DNA of 13,736 bases. Source: Spirochaetia bacterium. GTDB taxonomy: Bacteria; Spirochaetota; Spirochaetia; Treponematales; Breznakiellaceae. The stretch lies in assembly GCA_025997715.1 (NCBI GenBank), contig BNUY01000079.1, positions 1 through 13,736 on the forward strand, given 5' to 3'. The notes beneath the pieces are model-generated. The model did not search any database. It saw only the letters and a program-made list of their open reading frames with translations, and was not told the DNA's origin. The first letter of the stretch is position 1. Every line of letters starts with the position of its first letter. Shown one piece after another: positions 1-6,554 of this stretch. A program made the position numbers and the translations under genes.

Positions 1-566
1 CCTTAGCTGATAAAGTTACTGCATCGCGTCTCGTTTTGGCGCCCTGTTTTTTCATTGTCTATATTCTCCCGGTCGATGGCCTTGCCGGGCGCTGGATCGT
101 ACCGGTTCTCTGGGGCCTCTTTTTCATCACCGAACTCACCGACCTCATCGACGGAAAAGTCGCCCGGAGTCGGAAGGAAGTGGGCGATTTCGGCAAGCTC
201 TTCGACCCCTTTGCGGATACCCTGGTTTGGATCGCCTTTTTCCTCTGCTTTGTGACGGACGGCATCCTCCCGGCGATCCCCTTCCTGATTATTCTCTACC
301 GTGAATTCGGTATCCTCTTTCTGCGGAACTTGATGCTGAAAAAGGGGGTTGCCATGGGCGCCCGGAGGGGGGGGAAAATCAAGGCGGTCAGCTATATGTT
401 TACCGGGATAAGCGCCCTCCTTGCCTCCAGCGTGCAACGCTTGGGGATCGAGGGGTCCTATTTCGATATCTTCCGTTATATCGCCTGGGGTTTCCTCGGC
501 ATTTCCGTGGTAATCGCCCTGATTTCCTTTTTCGACTACCTTGGGGTGTATAGAAAAACGGCGTAG
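1..566 (+). CDS. pgsA: CDP-alcohol phosphatidyltransferase, PgsA type (5' end outside window)
   Basis: Probable CDP-diacylglycerol--glycerol-3-phosphate 3-phosphatidyltransferase, the membrane enzyme that commits CDP-DAG to phosphatidylglycerol synthesis. The reading frame is open from the left edge: codons from position 3 give LADKVTASRLVLAP, the usual N-terminus of the family, so the real start lies just outside the window. The TTG at 36 is internal. The full CDP-alcohol signature D-x2-DG-x2-AR-x8-G-x3-D-x3-D is present at nucleotides 141-218 (DLIDG, AR, GKLFD, D), with all catalytic and Mg-binding Asp residues. Several hydrophobic membrane segments surround it. About 190 residues are visible, normal for the family. 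It ends with TAG at 564-566, ten bases from the convergent permease gene. The signature is certain. The PgsA assignment over another CDP-alcohol transferase (for example a phosphatidylserine synthase) rests on size and the N-terminal pattern. Confidence 0.85.
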   Translation, partial: LADKVTASRLVLAPCFFIVYILPVDGLAGRWIVPVLWGLFFITELTDLIDGKVARSRKEVGDFGKLFDPFADTLVWIAFFLCFVTDGILPAIPFLIILYREFGILFLRNLMLKKGVAMGARRGGKIKAVSYMFTGISALLASSVQRLGIEGSYFDIFRYIAWGFLGISVVIALISFFDYLGVYRKTA

Positions 567-576
567 GTTTTGCGAG

Positions 577-1860
577 CTACGAAAAATACCGCAGCAACAC
601 ATATCCTGTGCATATCACCAGGCTGATAAGGGTAATCAGAGCCCCATACTTGGTAAAATCCATAAACGTAATCGGGTATCCGTTTTTGGTACAAATACTC
701 GCGGATACTACGTTGGCGGATGCGCCAATCAGCGTCGCGTTTCCACCAAGACAGGCCCCCAGGGAAAGCGCCCACCACAGGGGCTGGGCCAATTCGGGAC
801 CTATGGTAGCGGAAATGTCCTGCACCATGGGGATCATGGTGGCCACATAGGGAATATTGTCAATCACGGCGGATAATATCCCGGAAACCCAGATGAGCAG
901 TGCTGCGGTCAGGGGCAGATTGCCCTTGGTAAGGCCCGTCAGAAAATCCGCCCATTTTTTAATCCACCCCATATCAACCAGGCCCTGCACCATAATAAAA
1001 AGGCCCATAAAAAAGAAGAGTATCCCCCATTCAACGTCCCGGAAACAGTCGTCAAGTTCATATTCCCCCCGGGAAAGGAGCAGCAGGATGGCGGCGGAGA
1101 ACAGGGCCACCGTGGCGGCCTCGAACCCAAGGTTTTCGTGAAAGAGAAAACCCGCCACCGCAATGATAAGGACGACGATACATTTGATCATCAGGGGTTT
1201 GTTTTCCAGGCATTTTGATTCGTCAAAATCCATAATCCGGGCCCTCCGCGCGTTGGAGACCACCATCTGTTTTCTGAAAAGAAAAATTATGGTAACCGAA
1301 AAGGCCGCCAGAACAATGAGGATCACCGGCCCAAGGTTTACCACAAAGTCAAGAAAGCTCAGTTTTGCTGCGCTGCCGATCATGATGTTCGGAGGGTCCC
1401 CGGTAAAGGTGGCCGTTCCCCCGATATTCGATGCAATGGCCAGACAGATGACAAAGGGCGTCGGCGCTATGCCCAGTTCCACCGCGATAAGGATGGTTAC
1501 GGGGCTTAGCAGCAATATGGTGGTAACGTTATCCAGCAGGGCGGAAATGACTGCGGTTATCAGGGAGAGGAAGATGAGTATCTTTAAGGGGTCCCCATGG
1601 GCGGCCTTGGCGGTTTTTATGGCAAGGTATTGAAAGAGCCCGGTAGTTTTGGTGATTTCGATAATGATCAGCATACTGATCAGCTTGAAAATAACATTCC
1701 AGTCGATAGCCCGGAAGGCGTCTTCCTGACTGATAATCCGGAGGATAATAAAAAGCACCGCCGTCAACAGGACTATCAGGATCTTGTTTATCTTGTCCGT
1801 AAATATAATGATATACGCGACGACAAACAGAATCAGGGCTGTCCATGCCAGGATACTCAT
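577..1860 (-). CDS. ArsB/NhaD (SLC13-like) family ion/anion permease
   Basis: A 427-residue polytopic membrane protein of the ion transporter superfamily that includes ArsB, NhaD, the P-protein and DASS/SLC13 carriers. It has about eleven hydrophobic segments and the expected internal duplication. SALLDNVTT (about 106-114) in the first half is matched by SAVIDNIPY (about 330-338) in the second. SNIGGTATFTGDPPN (144-158) is matched by LGGNATLIGASAN (371-383). These paired DN and GGxAT loops form the ion and substrate site in the superfamily. The substrate cannot be read from sequence: arsenite, Na+/H+, dicarboxylate or sulfate are all possible, and no arsenic-resistance gene is nearby. The gene starts 3 bases after the stop of the upstream EIIA-CBS gene, with GAGGG about 8 nt before ATG, so it is the last gene of the operon and probably translationally coupled. 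The EIIA-CBS neighbour suggests control by cell energy or PTS state (inference). Confidence 0.85.
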   Translation of the reverse strand: MSILAWTALILFVVAYIIIFTDKINKILIVLLTAVLFIILRIISQEDAFRAIDWNVIFKLISMLIIIEITKTTGLFQYLAIKTAKAAHGDPLKILIFLSLITAVISALLDNVTTILLLSPVTILIAVELGIAPTPFVICLAIASNIGGTATFTGDPPNIMIGSAAKLSFLDFVVNLGPVILIVLAAFSVTIIFLFRKQMVVSNARRARIMDFDESKCLENKPLMIKCIVVLIIAVAGFLFHENLGFEAATVALFSAAILLLLSRGEYELDDCFRDVEWGILFFFMGLFIMVQGLVDMGWIKKWADFLTGLTKGNLPLTAALLIWVSGILSAVIDNIPYVATMIPMVQDISATIGPELAQPLWWALSLGACLGGNATLIGASANVVSASICTKNGYPITFMDFTKYGALITLISLVICTGYVLLRYFS

Positions 1861-1863
1861 ACC

Positions 1864-2769
1864 TTATGCCCTCAATACTTTATGCAGTATATCCATGTAC
1901 CCAACCACGCCGGTGAGGGTTTTCTTGTGTTTCACCACCGGAAGATGCTGGCGCTTACACAGAATAAATTTCACAATCGCCTCGACAACCGGGGAATCTT
2001 CATCCAGGACTATCTCCGGCTTCTTCATCACATCCCCGATACGGACACTGTTTTCTTCTTTCAGCAGTCCCTCAAAGGGTTCAAAATGGCTCAGGAATTT
2101 GAGGTTCTCCAGTTTGATGGCGTAATCGGGGATGCCCACGGAAAAAAGATCCACCACGGTGAGTTCCCCCACAAAAAAACCATGGCGGTCCAGGATGGGC
2201 AGATAGCCTAAACGATCTTTATAGAACAAATCCACCGCTTCTTTAACCGTGTTATCCGTGTGCAGTACCGTAAGGGTAGTATTCATGATGGAGGCCACGG
2301 TCAATTTTTTGGTAACCTCAATTTTGGCGCCCTTGAGAATCTCGATAAAGGCATTGGGATTCACCGCGCCGCAGAGTTTGGGGAATAATGGTCCCTGTGA
2401 TATTTTGGCAAGCGCCGCCAGGGTATTCAGATACTGGGTTGAGGCCGACAAGGAGGTCAGCATCAGAGCCATCATATGGGTAGCCGGCTCCCCCTCCGCC
2501 TGAATGGGGGATGTCGGAATACCAATGACAATAATGAAATCGTCAAAATCTTCAAGCCGGGCATGGGGAATAGCAAGACCTGAAGGAAGCAGGGTACCGC
2601 CGAGGTTTTCACGATCCGCAATAACATCCCGGAGGGTCTTTTCCGGTATCGGGAATCTTTTTCCGGGGCGGTATAGCTCCCGAATCATTTCATCAAGCAA
2701 TTCATCCCTGGTTCTACCGGGCCGTTTTAACAGTACCAGATCGGGGTGAATTAAACTGGATAATTTCAT
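1864..2769 (-). CDS. PTS EIIA (PTS_IIA_2 type) fused to a CBS-domain pair; regulatory protein
   Basis: A 301-residue soluble protein with two parts. Residues 1-150 are a fructose/nitrogen-type EIIA domain. LPSGLAIPHAR places the phosphorylatable His at residue 69, in the family motif GxAxPHxR. Residues 157-213 and 244-301 are two CBS motifs (ASIMN...GYLPILD...GFFVGELTVVDLF and GDVMKKPE...HLPVV...LTGVVGYMDIL), a Bateman module that usually binds AMP, ATP or another adenosine ligand. No EIIB or EIIC is in the window, so transport phosphorylation of a sugar is unlikely and a regulatory role is inferred. Phosphate could come from the HPr encoded at 10382-10648, although EI is not seen here. It has a clear GAGAGGG ribosome site about 4 nt before ATG. 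It sits between the P-II-like gene and the permease and probably gates one of the two transporters of the operon. Confidence 0.88.
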   Translation of the reverse strand: MKLSSLIHPDLVLLKRPGRTRDELLDEMIRELYRPGKRFPIPEKTLRDVIADRENLGGTLLPSGLAIPHARLEDFDDFIIVIGIPTSPIQAEGEPATHMMALMLTSLSASTQYLNTLAALAKISQGPLFPKLCGAVNPNAFIEILKGAKIEVTKKLTVASIMNTTLTVLHTDNTVKEAVDLFYKDRLGYLPILDRHGFFVGELTVVDLFSVGIPDYAIKLENLKFLSHFEPFEGLLKEENSVRIGDVMKKPEIVLDEDSPVVEAIVKFILCKRQHLPVVKHKKTLTGVVGYMDILHKVLRA

Positions 2770-2789
2770 TATACCCTCTCACGAACCTT

Positions 2790-3503
2790 TTACGACAGCG
2801 CGTTAAGGCTCATCACCTGGTCTACGGGCAACGAGAAGATCACCCCGGCGGCCTGGGAGGTAGCGCCGAAGCCCGGCCGTACCGCCTCCATGATGGGAAC
2901 AACCGTATCCTTGTCCGCCAGAATAAAGATGATTTCCTTTTCGTCCTGCACCGTAATGCCGACAAACTTTTTCATCACCTCCTGCGAAATACCCCGGGCG
3001 CTGATAACGGTACCGCCCCGGGCCCCCGCCTTGCGGGCCTCTGTCATAAAGGCGTCACTGTTCCCTCTGTTTAGTATCGAGATAATCATCTCGTTCTTTA
3101 TTTCAATAGCGTTCATCCTCTTGTCCTCCTTAGTATTTGGCTTCTCCCTGGCAGCCTCCTCGAACATCGTAAAAAGACGGGCAGTTATACCGCCAAGGGG
3201 CACCGAAAACGCGATACCGGCGCCGGCGCTCCGGGCTCCTATTGTACCGCGAACCTCCCGGATAATGTGGGGCGTCTCCGTGTTCTGCACCAGGCAGATG
3301 AATACGGCCTTGTCTGTTGTGCCGATGCCCAGGAGGTCGATGATTTCCGAGCTTGCCGTACCGCTGCCCTTACTGACAAAACTCAGCAGGCAGTTGTCCC
3401 TGGCAAATACCTCGGCTATCGCCTGCACCTTATCCCAATCCACGATGAGAAAAAGCGCTTTCAAACGAATCTGATCTTTGGCTGCCCTTATTGTGTTAAC
3501 CAT
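2790..3503 (-). CDS. Tandem P-II-like (GlnB-fold) signalling protein, two domains fused
   Basis: A 237-residue cytosolic protein made of two P-II-like domains. Domain 1 covers about 13-112 and ends GAGIAFSVPLGGIT. Domain 2 covers about 135-234 and ends AAGVIFSLPVDQV. These correspond to the GDGKIFVxPV B-loop and strand of GlnB, so the match is structural and the classic ligand residues are changed. The T-loop Tyr and its KGAEY surround are absent, so uridylylation is unlikely. I chose the ATG at 3503 because GAGGAGG lies 9 nt upstream. The longer frame upstream overlaps the DUF1538 coding region and lacks a site. The start overlaps the DUF1538 stop by 8 nt, implying coupled translation. A second Shine-Dalgarno and ATG lie at the domain junction (separate entry). 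P-II-like proteins beside DUF1538 genes are likely regulators of that transporter, as GlnK is of AmtB (analogy, not proof). Confidence 0.8.
   Translation of the reverse strand: MVNTIRAAKDQIRLKALFLIVDWDKVQAIAEVFARDNCLLSFVSKGSGTASSEIIDLLGIGTTDKAVFICLVQNTETPHIIREVRGTIGARSAGAGIAFSVPLGGITARLFTMFEEAAREKPNTKEDKRMNAIEIKNEMIISILNRGNSDAFMTEARKAGARGGTVISARGISQEVMKKFVGITVQDEKEIIFILADKDTVVPIMEAVRPGFGATSQAAGVIFSLPVDQVMSLNALS
3114..3131 (-). promoter_or_regulatory. Internal ribosome binding site and ATG before the second P-II-like domain
   Basis: On the minus strand a full AAGGAGG (complement of 3125-3131) stands 8 nt before an in-frame ATG (complement of 3114-3116, Met130 of the double P-II protein). It lies in the charged linker between the two domains. 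Initiation here would make a separate 108-residue single-domain P-II-like protein ending at the same stop (2790). It may be the fossil start of a once separate gene, or it may be used today. Confidence 0.6.
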
Positions 3504-5043
3504 AATAGTAAGCCTCCTCGAATACAACCACACCTTCCATGCCCACATCGGCCTCGGGCGCTTCTATCGCCGCAAATTGCTTCCGGTAGATGAGTCCCAA
3601 AAGCTGGACAACAACCAACGGTGTCATTGCAACCATGGCCACAATACCGAAAGCGTCCTCCATGTGTCCGGCGCTTGCACACGCGCCGATGGCAAAGGGT
3701 AACAGGAAAGTGCTGGTCATCGGGCCGGAACACACGCCGCCCGAGTCAAAGGCGATACCGGTAAAAATCGGCGGCACAAAAAAGGTAAGTACCAGCGCGA
3801 ACACATACCCCGGAACGAGGATGTATAAAATACTGACATTAAAAAGGATACGCGCCATGGCGATACCCAGGGCGAGGGACATGCCGATGGCGAGGGCCTT
3901 CGCCATAACTTTTTGGGTGATGGCGCCCTGGGACACATCTTCAACCTGCTTGTTCAACACATGTACTGCGGGTTCGGCGGCCACAATGAAGTAGCCGATG
4001 ATCATGGCCAGCGGTATCAGCACCCACTTGATGGGGGATGCGCCGAGTTCGCTGCCGAAGAGGCTTCCCACGGGAATAAAGCCCACCTCCACCCCGGTGA
4101 GGAATACCACGAGCCCTATGAAGGTGTAGACGAAGCCGATGACTATCCTGCCAAGCTGGCGCCGGTGAAAGCGCCGCGTAATCAGTTGGAATATAAAGAA
4201 GAAGACCAGTATTGCCCCCAGTGCGGTTCCCACATTTTTTATCGTTTCGGGGAATTCTTCGACAAAGGCTTTCACCACATCACGGTCGGTGTAACCCGCA
4301 ATGGCGGCTATCTTTTCTTCGGGCAGGCTGTTCGGCGGTACTTCGGTTATTTGCAGGGCCATACCGAGCAGCATTACTGCCATTATCGGGCCGATACTGC
4401 AGAGGGCAGCAAAGCCGAAACTGTCGCTCTTGGCGCCCTTATCACCGCGAAGGGATGCGACGCCGGCACACATTGCCAGCATAAACGGAACGGTAATCGG
4501 GCCGGTGGTTACACCCCCCGAGTCAAAGGATACGGGGACAAAGGCCGTAGCGCCATGGCTCGCCATATAGAAGGCGAGAGCAAAGGTGACGGCGTAGAAA
4601 AACAGCAAAAGGAAGCGCAGCGGCACGCCGATAATTACCCGCAGCACCGCTATTGCCATAAACAGGCCGACACCCACGCCCACCGTTACAATGAGCGTCT
4701 GGATGTTCAGCGATTTGGCGAGCTGCAATGCCAATACCATCAGGTCCGGCTCAGCAATGGTGATGATAAGGCCCATCAGAAAGCTGATGCCCACCGCCAG
4801 AAACACATTTTTCCCCTTGGTAAGCTCCGCGCCGATACCTTCGCCCATGGGCATCATTGCCATATCGGCCCCCAGGGTAAAGAACCCCATGCCGACGATG
4901 AGCAGCGCCGCGCCCACAAGAAACATGACGATGATTCCCGCAGACATAGGTACGAAGATAATGCTTGCGATAAGCACTATCACGGTAATGGGCAGCACCG
5001 ATGAAAAGGCCTCCACAATCTTTTCGTTTAAGACTTTATTCAT
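3496..5043 (-). CDS. Double DUF1538 membrane protein (UmpA-UmpB-like fusion), putative cation/proton antiporter
   Basis: A 515-residue, strongly hydrophobic membrane protein containing two DUF1538 units in one chain. The hallmark motifs occur twice at identical spacing. AEP is at 97-99 and 356-358, and FDSGGVxxGPxT begins at 173 and 432, so both repeats are offset by 259 residues. DUF1538 proteins often occur as two adjacent genes; from memory, a pair named UmpA/UmpB was reported as a two-component Na+/H+ antiporter in a halophile. Here the pair is fused. The short loop at about 232-268 (charged, YTDRD) probably separates the halves. The conserved Glu and Asp in the membrane motifs are plausible ion ligands (inference). 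It is the first gene of the operon, with AAGGGG 5 nt before ATG and a TATAAT box upstream. Its stop codon overlaps the start of the P-II-like gene. Family assignment is firm, transport function is inferred. Confidence 0.85.
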   Translation of the reverse strand: MNKVLNEKIVEAFSSVLPITVIVLIASIIFVPMSAGIIVMFLVGAALLIVGMGFFTLGADMAMMPMGEGIGAELTKGKNVFLAVGISFLMGLIITIAEPDLMVLALQLAKSLNIQTLIVTVGVGVGLFMAIAVLRVIIGVPLRFLLLFFYAVTFALAFYMASHGATAFVPVSFDSGGVTTGPITVPFMLAMCAGVASLRGDKGAKSDSFGFAALCSIGPIMAVMLLGMALQITEVPPNSLPEEKIAAIAGYTDRDVVKAFVEEFPETIKNVGTALGAILVFFFIFQLITRRFHRRQLGRIVIGFVYTFIGLVVFLTGVEVGFIPVGSLFGSELGASPIKWVLIPLAMIIGYFIVAAEPAVHVLNKQVEDVSQGAITQKVMAKALAIGMSLALGIAMARILFNVSILYILVPGYVFALVLTFFVPPIFTGIAFDSGGVCSGPMTSTFLLPFAIGACASAGHMEDAFGIVAMVAMTPLVVVQLLGLIYRKQFAAIEAPEADVGMEGVVVFEEAYYYG

Positions 5044-5066
5044 AATTACCCCTTATACTCCTTACA

Positions 5067-5095
5067 ATTATAAATGTCCATAGGATCGCAATTCC
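5067..5095 (-). promoter_or_regulatory. Probable promoter of the DUF1538/P-II/EIIA-CBS/permease operon
   Basis: A perfect TATAAT -10 box is on the minus strand (complement of 5067-5072), giving a predicted transcription start near 5060 and a 5' leader of about 17 nt that contains the AAGGGG site. The -35 region at 17-nt spacing (complement of 5090-5095, GGAATT) is poor, which suggests activator dependence or weak basal activity. The palindrome at 5093-5123 covers that weak -35 position and is a candidate operator. Confidence 0.5.
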
Positions 5096-5123
5096 CTTGA
5101 CCTTCATTTGAAATGACAAGGGA
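5093..5123. repeat. Imperfect palindrome upstream of the transport operon, possible operator
   Basis: The outer arms TCCCTTG (5093-5099) and CAAGGGA (5117-5123) are perfect complements. Inside them TCATTT (5104-5109) and AAATGA (5111-5116) are also perfect complements around a single G. Only ACCT at 5100-5103 is unpaired. The element lies immediately upstream of, and overlaps, the -35 region of the leftward operon, and about 70 bp before the rightward promoter. It may bind a regulator or be a member of a dispersed intergenic palindrome. The rest of the gap 5044-5231 holds the two promoters and no gene that I can see. Confidence 0.5.
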
Positions 5124-5196
5124 GGAAATCCTTGCCGGGATGGCAGATCTTTTGGGGGATTTTGTGTTAAAATGGCTTATTTATTACCTTTGCCGC

Positions 5197-5225
5197 TTGA
5201 CAGACGGTTCTCTATAGACTATCTT
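5197..5225 (+). promoter_or_regulatory. Near-consensus promoter of the coiled-coil gene; predicts a leaderless transcript
   Basis: TTGACA (5197-5202, 6/6) is followed by exactly 17 bp and TATCTT (5220-5225, 4/6). Counting the usual 6-nt discriminator puts +1 at 5232, the A of the ATG start codon. No Shine-Dalgarno sequence is visible upstream of that ATG, consistent with a leaderless mRNA. Confidence 0.6.
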
Positions 5226-5231
5226 TAGCAT

Positions 5232-5594
5232 ATGAACAATACAGTGCTATCGGTAGGAAAGTCAGCCTTTCATTCCTTTTTCCACAATCACTCCGAACAT
5301 GTTGTTTTGGCTAATAAGGTTGAGGTATTGGAAAAGCGGGAAGATGCCTATAGAGAGATAGTCAGGAAGGTTGATGATTTATCCAATAATTTTTTTGAGT
5401 TGAGAGGTGAATTTCATTCTTTTAAAGATGGAATGGAAAAAAGAATGGATAAAATGGAAAGCAAAATGGGCATAATGGAAAGCAAAATAGAAAAAATGGA
5501 CAATAAACTCGGAGAAATGGACAACAAACTCAAGGGATGGGATGATACCATGACGGCACTTCGACAATATCTGAAAACCCAAGGGCAATTTTAA
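5232..5594 (+). CDS. Small coiled-coil protein with heptad tandem repeats, function unknown
   Basis: A 120-residue soluble protein I do not recognise as a named family. Residues 1-35 are mixed. From about 36 to 103 it is highly charged and heptad-patterned, with no proline or glycine break until the last repeats, so a long coiled coil (probably oligomeric) is expected. Residues 68-102 are five successive seven-residue units: MEKRMDK, MESKMGI, MESKIEK, MDNKLGE, MDNKLKG. There is no signal peptide or membrane segment. Base composition is visibly more AT-rich than its neighbours, which suggests different ancestry or relaxed constraint. It has its own strong promoter and no ribosome binding site. 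Its TAA overlaps the TAA of convergent holA by two bases, with no terminator hairpin between them. It could be a structural or scaffold protein; nothing in the sequence decides this. Confidence 0.65.
   Translation: MNNTVLSVGKSAFHSFFHNHSEHVVLANKVEVLEKREDAYREIVRKVDDLSNNFFELRGEFHSFKDGMEKRMDKMESKMGIMESKIEKMDNKLGEMDNKLKGWDDTMTALRQYLKTQGQF
5433..5537 (+). repeat. Five tandem 21-bp repeats inside the coiled-coil gene
   Basis: Five units of 21 bp start at 5433, 5454, 5475, 5496 and 5517, each beginning ATGGA. Units 2 and 3 share ATGGAAAGCAAAAT, and units 4 and 5 share ATGGACAA-AAACTC. Each unit encodes exactly one heptad, so gain or loss of a unit would keep both the reading frame and the coiled-coil register. 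Confidence 0.85.
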
Positions 5595-6547
5595 CTCATT
5601 ATCGTACACAAATACTGATCCATCAAAATCCCCTCAAAGGCCGACCCGCTTGACCGTATGCGCAGGTCGAACTCCGCCGTAAGCGCTAGGCGCCTGTCCG
5701 CCCCGGCAGCCCCGTAGCGGCGGCCCGCGGCGGCATAGTCCTTGCGGGCCTTGCTTGAGGCGAGGCCTATTTTCTTGAACTCAAAGTCGTCGGGTATGCC
5801 GTTGGCGGTAAGGGCCAGGTAGTCCCGGAGCTTACGGAAGCACCAGGCCAGGACCCCCAGGATGGCCACCCCGGTCTCCTTGGCGGCCAGCAGGGTGTGG
5901 AGGATTTCCACGCTCCGGTTCAGGTCCCCCTCGGCTATGCGGGAAAAGAGGGTGAATGCCGATTCTTCACGGGTGTGGGACAGCCATTTTTCTACTTCCG
6001 CTTCCCCAACCACAGTATCCTTACCGAGGAATAGCATGAGCCTGGAACATTCCCGCCGGAGACTGTCGGTGTTGTTTTCCACCAGTTCCAGGATGGCCTC
6101 TATACCCGCATCGTCAATCCTGAACCCTTCCCGGCGGAAAAAATTGGCCACCCATTCGGTTTTCTTATTTTCAAAGAGTTCCCAAAAGATACGCTTGCCC
6201 TTACCCGCCGGCTTTTCCAGGGCTTTGTCCAGGCCGGTGTTGTCGGAAATGAAGATGAGGGTGGTGTCATCCTGGGGGGCCGCCATGTAGGACGCCAGCA
6301 GTTCCACATCGTCTTTTTTTTTCAGTAGTTCGGCGTTTTTGATGAAGATGAGCCGGGCATCCGCAAAGAGGGAGCCGTTGCGTAATACCGAAACCATTTC
6401 GCTCACCGCCGTTTCCCCGGCGTAAAAGGAGGTTTCTTCGGGGGGAGCGCCGAATTGTTTGTGCATACCCCGCCGGATCTCGGCGATGGCATCCTGTTTC
6501 TCCCCAAATTCGGGGCCCAGGAAAAGTAGGCAGCTTCCCTTTGACAT
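5591..6547 (-). CDS. holA: DNA polymerase III delta subunit (clamp loader)
   Basis: A 318-residue protein matching HolA, the wrench subunit of the clamp loader that opens the beta clamp. It has the expected layout. The N-terminal AAA+-like domain begins GSCLLFLGPEFGEKQDA, where the Walker A is degenerate, as in other delta subunits that do not hydrolyse ATP. The core stretch FFRREGFRIDDAGIEAILELVENNTDSLRREC (about 137-168) resembles the conserved delta sequence. A helical C-terminal collar follows, including TLLAAKETGVAILGVLAWCFRKLRDY (about 219-244). Length is near the usual 320-345. It lies 7 nt after the lexA stop with no clear ribosome site, so it probably depends on coupled translation. 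It is the last gene of the hprK-to-holA unit. Confidence 0.85.
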   Translation of the reverse strand: MSKGSCLLFLGPEFGEKQDAIAEIRRGMHKQFGAPPEETSFYAGETAVSEMVSVLRNGSLFADARLIFIKNAELLKKKDDVELLASYMAAPQDDTTLIFISDNTGLDKALEKPAGKGKRIFWELFENKKTEWVANFFRREGFRIDDAGIEAILELVENNTDSLRRECSRLMLFLGKDTVVGEAEVEKWLSHTREESAFTLFSRIAEGDLNRSVEILHTLLAAKETGVAILGVLAWCFRKLRDYLALTANGIPDDFEFKKIGLASSKARKDYAAAGRRYGAAGADRRLALTAEFDLRIRSSGSAFEGILMDQYLCTIMS

Positions 6548-6554
6548 TACGGGC

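Noticed and set aside
562..581. Small hairpin CGTAG...CTACG between the convergent phosphatidyltransferase and permease genes, followed on the minus strand by GTTTTTC
   Set aside because: The stem is only 5 bp with a 10-nt loop and is not GC-rich, too weak to call a terminator.
3913..5004. Long plus-strand open frame (363 codons) opposite the DUF1538 gene
   Set aside because: Its translation is rich in His, Gln and charged residues without family motifs, and it is the antisense of a clearly conserved membrane protein; a shadow frame in GC-rich DNA.
5141..5155. Possible sigma-54 promoter (TGGCAG, then TTGGG at -24/-12 spacing)
   Set aside because: The invariant GC of the -12 element is GG, and a better sigma-70-type promoter lies closer to the gene.
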